NCBI RefSeq assembly: GCF_963169125.1
Contig: NC_084798.1
Location: forward strand, 171,273,980 to 171,337,979
Length of the DNA stretch: 64,000 nt
Source of the DNA: Humulus lupulus
Taxonomy: Eukaryota > Streptophyta > Magnoliopsida > Rosales > Cannabaceae
Reading direction: 5' to 3'
The notes below the pieces were generated by a model, which was not told the DNA's origin, ran no database searches, and worked only from the letters and a program-made list of their open reading frames with translations. Below are positions 56,951 to 64,000 of the stretch, piece by piece; positions within the stretch are counted from its first letter, which is position 1, and each line of letters starts with the position of its first letter. Both the position numbers and the translations under genes were made by a program.

Positions 56951-59395
56951 TCAGGGAGCTTGATATTGGAGCTTTCTTGCGTCAGCTTTATTAGTGGGGA
57001 GCTCTCCGGTGGTTAGAAATCTGAGGATGGGTCCTATCCAGGAATGGGAATGGTCGATGATGGCATTTACCCTCCGTGTCTCAGTACTAGGTGCTTCTAA
57101 GTGCCCGATGGGCACTAGGCCATATTGTTCAATCTCCGGGTCTGTTGCAAACTTGGCCAGTGTGTCCGCGAGTGAATTCTGGTCCCGGGGGACCTGGCGG
57201 ATTTGGTAGCCTTTGAAATGCTGCAGAAGGCCGCGGGAGAGAGACACGTAGGCAGCCATTTTTTCGCCTTTCGTCTGGTATTCTCCGGATATTTGGTTTA
57301 CCACAAGTTGGGAGTCGCTGTATACTTCGATTTTTTGGGCTCCGACTTCCCTGGCCAGTTGTAATCCAGCTAGCATGGCTTCGTGTTCTGCCTCGTTGTT
57401 GGATGCTAGGAACGTGAAACGGATGGCGCTCTGGAGCTGATGTCCTTGGGGAGAAATTAGGATAACCCCTGCTCCAGCTCCTTTTTCATTTGAGGCTCCG
57501 TCGACATAGACCTTCCACGTGGGAAGTTCCGGGACAGGATCTTCCGGGAGGTCATTCATTCCTGAGCATTCCACAATAAAGTCCGCGAGAGCTTGACCTT
57601 TTATGGAAACACGTGGCTGGTAGTGGATGTCAAACTGGCTCAGTTCCATGGCCCATTTAAGTAATCTTCCAGAAGACTCGGGCTTCTGCAAGACTTGCCG
57701 GAGAGGGTGGTTGGTGAGTACTCTGATGGTGTGCGCCTGGAAATAGGGCCTTAGCTTTCGCGAAGCGATTAGCAAGCAGAGGGAGAGTTTCTCGATCATT
57801 GAATATCTGGACTCGGCGTCCAGTAACCTCTTGCTCACGTAATACACAGGGAGCTGGAGACGGCCGTCTTCCCGGACGAGAGCGGCACTTACGGCATGCT
57901 TGGTTACAGCTAAGTACAAGAACAACGCCTCTCCTTCGACAGGTTTGGACAGTATGGGAGCTTGAGTTAGATGTTCCTTGAGGTGTTGGAAGGCTGCTTC
58001 GCATTCGGGGGTCCACTCAAACCTCTTGTTTCCTCGCAACACATTGAAGAAGGGGACACATTTGTCAGTGGCCTTAGATACGAAGCGGCTGAGAGCAGCT
58101 ATCCTTCCCGTAACGCTTTGTACATCCTTATGCTTTCGGGGAGAAGGCATATCTATGAACGCCTTAATTTTCTCAGGGTTGGCCTCCACTCCGCGGGAGC
58201 TGACAATGAAACCGAGGAACTTCCCAGACGAGACCCCGAAAGTACATTTCTTAGGATTCAGTTTCATTCCGTACTTTCGGATCACGGCGAAAGCTTCCTC
58301 AAGGTCGTCACTGTGGTCCTCGGAGGTCTTGGATTTTACCAACATGTCGTCTACATACACCTCCATGTTCCTCCCCAGCTGGTCCTTGAACATCCTGTTT
58401 ACTAGGCACTGGTATGTCGCCCCAGCATTCTTCAAACCGAGAGGCATGACCACGTAACAGTAGACACCCTTGTCCGTGAGGAGGCTGGTGTGTTCCCGGT
58501 CCGCGACATGCATCTTGATCTGGTTGTACTCGGAGTATGCATCCATGAAGGACAAGAGTTCATACCCGGAAGTAGCGTCTACCATTTGATTGATTCGCGG
58601 AAGAGGGAAGCAGTCTTTTGGGCAGGCTTTGTTTAGGTCCGTGAAGTCAATACACATTCTCCAGGACCCATTGGGTTTCGGGACCAGAACCGGGTTGGCC
58701 AACCACACGGGATAGTGTGACTCCTGGAGAAAGCCTATGGACATCAGCTTGTCCACTTCAGCTTTGACTGTTTCGGCCCTCACTGGGTCTAACGGCCTCC
58801 TCTTTTGGCGAACTGGAGTTGCAGATGGGTCTATGTTGAGTGCGTGGCACGCAACATTAGGATTAATCCCCGTCATATCAGCGTGGCACCATGCCAGGAT
58901 ATCCTGATTATTCTTCACAGTGGCCACGATCTTTTCTCGAATGGCCGATGGAAGGTTTTTCCCCACCTGAATGACTTTGGTGGGATCTCCCGGGTTGAGG
59001 ATCACCTCTTCGACTTCCTCCATCGGCTCTATCACCCTCTCGACCCCCAATCTAGGGTCGAGTTCATCAACATATGCCCCTTGGGCACCCCCAGTTTCTG
59101 GTAGATTCTCCGCCAAAGGAGCGGCAACAGTCGCCTCCTGGACCGTGTAGACGGATCGGACGGAGACGTTATAACAGCTTCGTGCACTTCGTTGGTCTCC
59201 TCTGAGGGTGCCGATACGCCCGTTGTCGCATGGAAACTTCAAGCATAAGTGGCGTATCGAGGTTACGGCCCCAAAATCGATTAGGACCGGTCGGCCTAGG
59301 ATGGCATTATACGCCGTGGGGCAGTCGACCACCACGAACGTGCAGTGCCTGAAGGCACAAGCGTCGCTGTCTCCTCTGAGGGTGACTGGAAGTTA
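56951..59395 (-). pseudogene. Element B reverse transcriptase and dual RNase H
   Basis: A 794-residue open stretch after the TAA at 59393. It starts in the post-protease region (AYNAILGRPVLIDFGAVTS), passes the acidic linker, then RT: VPKPNGSWRMCIDFTDLNKA, SFMDAYSEYNQIKMH, VMPLGLKNAGATYQCLVN, YVDDMLVKS (about 58356-58330). RNase H has LFLYLAVTKHAVSAALVRED. The second RNase H has WKVYVDGASNEKGAGAGVIL, SNNEAEHEAMLAGLQLA, VYSDSQLVVNQISGEYQTKG and RQVPRDQNSLADTLAKFATD. The stop at 56951 (QYQAP*YVVMDGK) sits just before integrase. Active-site residues look intact, so RT may have been lost only recently. Confidence 0.93.
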
Positions 59396-60346
59396 AATTT
59401 TGCCTAAGGGCATGAGTGCATCCCCATTGAACCCCTGAAGCTGGATGGGGCATGGGGTCAGATCTGTCTCGGTTAATCCGATCACGTGGAAGGCAGCTTT
59501 GAAGAGGATGTTTACGGAGCTTCCATTATCGACTAGGATCCGTGACACCTTCTTATTGGCGATCTGGGCTTCCACGACGAGGGGATCGTTGTGGGGGAAG
59601 TGTACATGTCGGGCGTCATCTTCCGTGAAGGTGATGGGAAGATCCATCATTCGGGGACGCTGAGCAGGTGACTGAACCAAGGCGCACATCTCCCCGGTGT
59701 GTTCTAACTCCCTCAAGTACCTTTTTTGGGAGTTGCGGGTGCTTTCGGCAAGGTGTGGTCCTCCGGAAATGGTGGCTACGTGTCCGTCAACGGATGGCAA
59801 AGCAAGGCCAGGCGGATATGGGTTTCCGGGTCCTGGAGCCAACATGGAAATGGGTGCCGGAGAGGTCGGAGCAGGAAGCGCTGGGAACTGAGATCCAGGA
59901 GCTTGGGGGTGACCGGCTCCAGGAGCGCTAGCGATCCCCCTCTGTCCCGGAGAGAACGCAGCTCTGTGAACTACTCCCTGTCCGGGATAGATTATGGGTA
60001 TCCTCACCCATTGACCGAGGTGTCCCACTCTTGCCAGGGACTCGATCTCATCCTTCAGCTGAAGGCATTCGTTTGTGGTGTGCCCCACGTCTCCATGGAA
60101 CTCACACCTCTTATTGGAGTCTCGCTGACGCCTTCCTCCGTGAGACACTTTCGGGGGCTTCCTGTGGTTGACCATATTACAGGTCGCCCGATAGACATTC
60201 TCTCGTGAGTCTATCAAACTGGTGTACTCCGTGAACTTGGGCTCATAGTCCTTCCGGGGTTTCTTTGAATGGTCCCCCCGGTTGGAGTTTCTTCTGCCTC
60301 TTTTATTCCGCGATTGGCTCAGATTTTGTTCTGGGCCTTCCGCTTA
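59396..60346 (-). pseudogene. Element B gag end and protease
   Basis: Follows the TAA at 60344 in the same frame. Zinc-like box CEFHGDVGHTTNECLQLKDE, a proline/glycine linker, VDGHVATISGGPHLAESTRN, DPLVVEAQIANKKVSRIL and the active site VDNGSSVNILFKAAF (D-N-G-S). Ends GDALMPLGKI with TAA in place of the expected Gln codon of KIQLPVTL. A single C-to-T change would explain that stop. Confidence 0.92.
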
Positions 60347-61497
60347 CGGTTGTGACGGGCCGGGAGCGATACTACATCCGGTTTGTACAGCTCCGTACCC
60401 AGAGAAATGGGTTTGACTCGGCATCTGAGCAGACGCGGAAGGCCCATACACGCTTGGAGTGAACTGGGCTCCTGGAAATGTGAGGGCTGGTGCGGGAGCT
60501 TGCGAAGCAAAGCTCGGTGCAGTCACGGAGGGCGTCGGAGCTGGGGGAACTCCAAAGGCCTGTTGATAGGCATCTTCAAGGTTGATGATTCCCTGAGCTT
60601 TCGACATGAATTCGGACAGAGTTTCTGCCCGTCTCCTTTGCATTTCCCCCCATAGCAGGGAACCGACGGTAAGCCCCGATTGAAGGGCGATCAGCTTCAT
60701 ATCATCGCTGACCTTGGTCTTAGCAGCAGCTTCCATCATTCTTTGAATGAAAGCTTTGAGGCTCTCATTGGGTAGCTGCTTGATGTTGGTTAAGGAACCA
60801 ACCTCCATGTCGTGGTCCCGGGAAGCAATGAACTGCCTCCTGAACGCGGACTGTAGCTCCTTCCAACTGTGGACGGATCCGGGAGCTAATCTTTTCCACC
60901 AGTCCTCCGCGGACTTGGTAAGGGTGAGTGAGAAGCACATGCATTTGGCATCCTCACTGACGTGCACCATTTGCATCATCTTGCTGTATTTAGCTAGATG
61001 GGTGCGCGGGTTTGTCCTCCCCTCATATAATTCTATATGAGGCATTTTGAAGTTCTCCGGGAGGGGCGTTTCCGCGATCCTCCGAATACATGGTTCCGGG
61101 TCTTCCTCCTCAGAGTCTGACAGGGCCCCACTTTGCTTCCGGACCAGCTTGGTCAAGGCAGCTATCTGTTCCTCGAGCCTCTTTGTATCACTCTCCGGGA
61201 GGTCACGCCCCCGGAGCTTGTCGTTGAGATGATTTCGCAGGTCATCTCCGCGAGGCCGGGCCTTTTCTCCTTTGGCCTTTTCATACTTGGCCTCCAACCT
61301 TCTTCTTAGGTCCACCGTGGACCAGCTATCCTCGGAGTGCGTGTCCGCAGCTCGACCGTCCTGGTTGACGGAATCACTGGGGCGGTTGTTCCTTCCCCTA
61401 GGCCTGGGTGCCTTAGCACCGGGCCCTTCAGGCACAGAGTGCCCCCTTGAAGCTGAAGGACGTCTGGGCTTAGGAGCGCCAGAGACCTTCTGCGCAT
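60344..61497 (-). pseudogene. Element B gag, capsid part
   Basis: Open from the poly-G break at 61498 to the TAA at 60344. A charged region ([20 protein letters not shown]) is followed by [19 protein letters not shown] and the gag domain: [60 protein letters not shown] and [18 protein letters not shown]. Then comes a proline/alanine tail containing [13 protein letters not shown]. It forms virus-like particles in family members. The same frame continues past the stop into the zinc box. Confidence 0.9.
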
Positions 61498-62012
61498 GGG
61501 GGGGGGGGGCAGTTGGCCTGGTTATTCACACCTTTAGGAGGTGCAGGGGCGTTAGTGCGCACAGGTTCCCCAACTTTTTCTTTACCCTTGTTAGGGGCAG
61601 CTTTGGATGGTCCAGCAACGGCTGGATCCGGCATGGTGGCATCAGCATCACCTAAAACAGAGGCGTCCTCGTCCGAGTCACCTAGATCTTCGAGCTTTCC
61701 TCGGAGGCGCTCCATCATGCGCTGCATTTTTTCGGAGACGCGCTCCTGCTCAGCGAGCTTGGCCTTAGTGGCCACCAGTTCCTCGGCTAATTGGACCAGT
61801 TCTGGATCCTTCTCGTAGTAGTAGCCGTCTTTGTAGTAACCGTCTCGGACATACTCTTCTTCGTTTTCTAAGTATGTCGTATCTTCAGTGCTGACCCGAT
61901 CCTGGCGGGATGTCGGGTCTTCACCCTGGTAGTCCGAGTATTGGGTACTTTCTCCTTCGGTCTGGGCTACCGAGGGTTCATTTTGTACCGCGGATTTTCT
62001 CGTAGTCACCAT
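61498..62012 (-). pseudogene. Element B gag, N-terminal part
   Basis: The start at 62012, MVTTRKSAVQNEPSVAQTEG, mirrors MVNTRHTT of element A. An acidic, tyrosine-rich stretch (EEYVRDGYYKDGYYYEKDPE) is followed by a helix (LAEELVATKAKLAEQERVSE). The frame is lost at a run of 12 G's on the plus strand (61498-61509), after which the capsid part lies in another frame. Confidence 0.88.
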
Positions 62013-62075
62013 CTTTTCAGTACGGAGTGAATACAAAAAACGTACACAGAAAAAGAGCTGACTAACAACTCTCTA

Positions 62076-62099
62076 CAGCTCTCAATGAAAGCACCAAAA
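62076..62099 (-). other. Leader/primer-binding site of element B
   Basis: Minus strand TGGTGCTTTCATTGAGAGC preceded by TTT, touching the 5' LTR. Shared with A and F. Confidence 0.6.
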
Positions 62100-62945
62100 T
62101 GTTTACCGAGTTTTTCGGAAACGAATACAAACAAAATAATAAAAAGATAAGAACTGTAGAAGTGCAGAAATATAAATAAACAAACAAGTTTTTTACGTGG
62201 TTCAGGCGTTAACGAGCCCTAGTCCACGAGTCGATGTTATTATACTTGTAGAGAATTACAGTAAAATGGCTGGTGTATAAGACCCTCACCCACTCACAAT
62301 GTTTCTCTCGGGTTCTCTTGAAGAAGATGAAGCTAGAGAGATTTTTTGGCAGAGTTCTTGCCCTGTAATTTTCTTGGCCCTCCCCTCATTCAATGAGGAG
62401 GTCTTTATAGCTAGGGTTTTGGATTAGGGTTTTTCTCTGCCCAAATGAGTCTTAATTACACCAGCCATAAATAAGGAATACAATTACCGTAGTCGCATGG
62501 CTACAAGGCTCTACGTAGATATAATTACATGAAAATATGGGGAATGCCAAAAGGCAGCTGTCTTTTCCAGGCTGTCAGCGGAACAGTAGGCGAAAAGGCA
62601 CTTTTAGGCGTGCTGGGATGTGTGCGGCCTCGACCTGTCAGGCGGGATCCTGTGTCAGGTGAGTATCATTTAAACTATGCCTCCTCCGTGACTCGACCGC
62701 TTGGTCTTCTTCCGTGCGAGGCACGGAACTGTATCCGCGAAGGTAACCTGAAGTGCTTCTCCTGGAAGGACCTTCCCCGAAGGATATCCCTTCGAGAGTC
62801 CAGGAGAATTGATGAGCTTCCGGGTCGCAGTTACTTGAGAGAGTGTGCTAGACACTAAACAGGAGAGGCGAAGCCTTTCTGTTCATCCGCGAGCCCTGGT
62901 CATCCTTCGTGAAAGATAGTGATAATTATGCCTCCCCGAGGCTGC
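62100..62945 (-). repeat. 5' LTR of element B, outer end missing
   Basis: Nearly identical to 48427-49270. It stops at CCCCGAGGCT, where element F resumes (GCTGCACCTACA). The ~36 outermost bases of the 3' copy (through GGATAACA) are absent. Confidence 0.92.
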
Positions 62946-64000
62946 ACCTACAAATAGCACGGTTATAGCAACATTTGTTGTGGTCGAAATTCCCTCGGTC
63001 TTCAATGCTCTCATAGTAAGACTGATATTGATCGACTTGCGAGCTGTAACATCCGTATTTCATCTCATGATGAAATTTCCTACCAATGTCATGATCAGAT
63101 GTTCAAAAGGAAATCAAAGAGAAGCTCAAGAATGCTATAATTCTTCCATTACAATTGCTAAGAAAGGCTTGGCCACGACCAACATGATATTTGTTGGACC
63201 AACGAATAGCAAGCCAACAACAGAGATGGAAATAAGCAACATTGAGCAACAAAGTAATGCATCCTCAGAAGAGGCAAGCAACTCCAAAGAGGGAGTTTCC
63301 CAAAGCAAGGGAGAAGATATTGATCCTCGCTTTGGGGAATTTAATACTAGGGTGGGACCTATTGAAGACTTGGAGGAAGTTCCACTTGACCAGAACGAAT
63401 CAGCGAAGACAGTCAAGATTGGAAGAAGTTTGGCAAAGGAAGCCAAATCTGAACTCGTAAACTTCTTAAGAAATAATCAGGACGTATTCGCTTAGTTGCA
63501 TAAGGACATGGTTGGCATAAGCCCCACAGTTATCAGCCATACTCTAAGTATAGACAGAGACAACTTTAAGCCCATCCAACAGTATAGACGACTGCTTGAT
63601 AAAGAAGATCAAACGCTTTAAAAGAAGAACTCCAAAGGCTAAAAGAAAATAGGTTTATAAGAGAGGCCTCTACCACGAGTGGGTTTCTAACCCCATCCTA
63701 GTACCAAAACCCAATGGAAAATGGAGGACTTGTGTAGATTTCATTGATCTAACAAGGCATGCCCAAAGGATTGTTTCCCTCTACCAAGAATCAACCGGTT
63801 GGTCGATGCCACTGTAGGGCACAAAATCCTCATGTTTATGGACACTTACTCGGGGTACAATAAGATCATTATCCGCTCTCCTGATGAGGAACATAACCAT
63901 TTTAGAACTGACATAGGATTGTATTGTTACAAAGTAATGCCTTTTGGTCTAAAAATGTTGGCGCTACGTATCAACGACTGTTAAATATGATGTTGAGAGA
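62946..64000 (+). pseudogene. Element F protease end, linker and RT start
   Basis: Resumes as APTNSTVIATFVVVEIPSVF with NALIVRLILIDLRAVTSVFH and MMKFPT. An acidic linker follows (DIDPRFGEFNTRVGPIEDLE, then LVNFLRNNQDVFA and a TAG). RT then appears in shifted frames: PKPNGKWRTCVDFIDL-like text near 63700, LVDATVGHKILMFMDTYSGY at 63800 and IGLYCYKVMPFGLK at 63920. A frameshift follows FGLK, before the AGATYQRL position. The window ends before the YVDD box. Confidence 0.82.

Larger units (their letters stand above)
48427..62945 (-). mobile_element. Element B: young, nearly intact Tat-type retrotransposon with an antisense gene
   Basis: Minus-strand order: 5' LTR (62945-62100), leader, gag, protease, RT, two RNase H domains, integrase (to 55805), then a 6.5-kb 3' region with an antisense gene (49769-54362), polypurine tract and 3' LTR (49305-48427). 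The polyprotein keeps one frame from 61435 to 55805 with only three nonsense codons. I counted about nine differences between the LTRs over ~845 bases (about 1%), mostly transitions. The outer ~36 bases of the 5' LTR are missing and no target repeat remains. Confidence 0.95.
44600..64000 (+). mobile_element. Element F: degraded Tat-type Ty3/gypsy retrotransposon, plus strand, runs off right edge
   Basis: LTR (about 44600-45306), primer leader, gag (45368-46900 and 47878-47990), protease (48065-48426 plus 62946-63500) and RT start (63500-64000). Two later insertions sit inside it: a solo LTR (46906-47872) in the gag zinc box and element B (48427-62945) in the protease. The 3' half lies outside the window. 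Many stops in gag make it the most decayed of the Tat copies here. Confidence 0.85.

Noticed and set aside
1..64000. rRNA or tRNA genes
   Set aside because: I saw no cloverleaf-type tRNA or rRNA text; the tRNA-like pieces are primer sites or the SINE-like unit.

Overview
This window is repeat-rich, gene-poor nuclear DNA of a flowering plant, probably a eudicot. The evidence is the set of plant LTR-retrotransposon lineages it holds: Tat-type Ty3/gypsy with a second (archaeal-type) RNase H and an antisense accessory gene, a Tekay/Del-like chromovirus, Copia LTRs, a CACTA-like element and a hAT relic. I cannot name the species, and I found no convincing single-copy host gene, rRNA or tRNA gene.

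Layout. (1) 1-19700: minus-strand Tat-type element C, whose 3' LTR lies beyond the left edge. It is interrupted by a solo LTR (4987-6884), a complete gag-only element D (8006-13701) and a second solo LTR (15977-16990). (2) 20029-23540: truncated minus-strand Tekay/Del-like element E (5' LTR, gag, protease only). (3) 24274-34985: short non-autonomous CACTA-like transposon split by full-length plus-strand Tat-type element A (24711-34535, TSD ATAAG). (4) 35071-36247: solo LTR with TSD GTTTC. (5) 36253-44600: AT-rich DNA with Copia LTRs, a MITE-like stretch, a minus-strand chromovirus integrase relic, a hAT transposase relic and a SINE-like unit. (6) ~44600-64000: degraded plus-strand Tat-type element F, running off the right edge. 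It is interrupted by a solo LTR of the same family as the one in (4) (46906-47872, TSD CATAA) and by young minus-strand Tat-type element B (48427-62945).

How the parts work together. Elements A, B, C and F share one plan: LTR, a conserved primer-site leader (TGGTGCTTTCATTGAGAGC-like), gag with a C-x2-H-x4-H-x4-C box, an aspartic protease with a D-x-G-S motif, RT, RNase H plus a second RNase H, and integrase. In B and C the space between integrase and the 3' LTR carries a gene on the opposite strand. In B this gene can be read almost completely: TATA box, introns with consensus GT/AG sites, a start codon assembled by splicing, and a predicted 1,063-residue product with one nonsense codon. It has an N-terminal domain like the 'putative gypsy type transposon' family, a glutamine-rich linker and a long coiled coil. 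Element A has instead a different small antisense ORF with its own TATA box and a minisatellite of palindromic units. These antisense genes are the most interesting content. Every pol copy carries stops, frameshifts or insertions; B is closest to intact.
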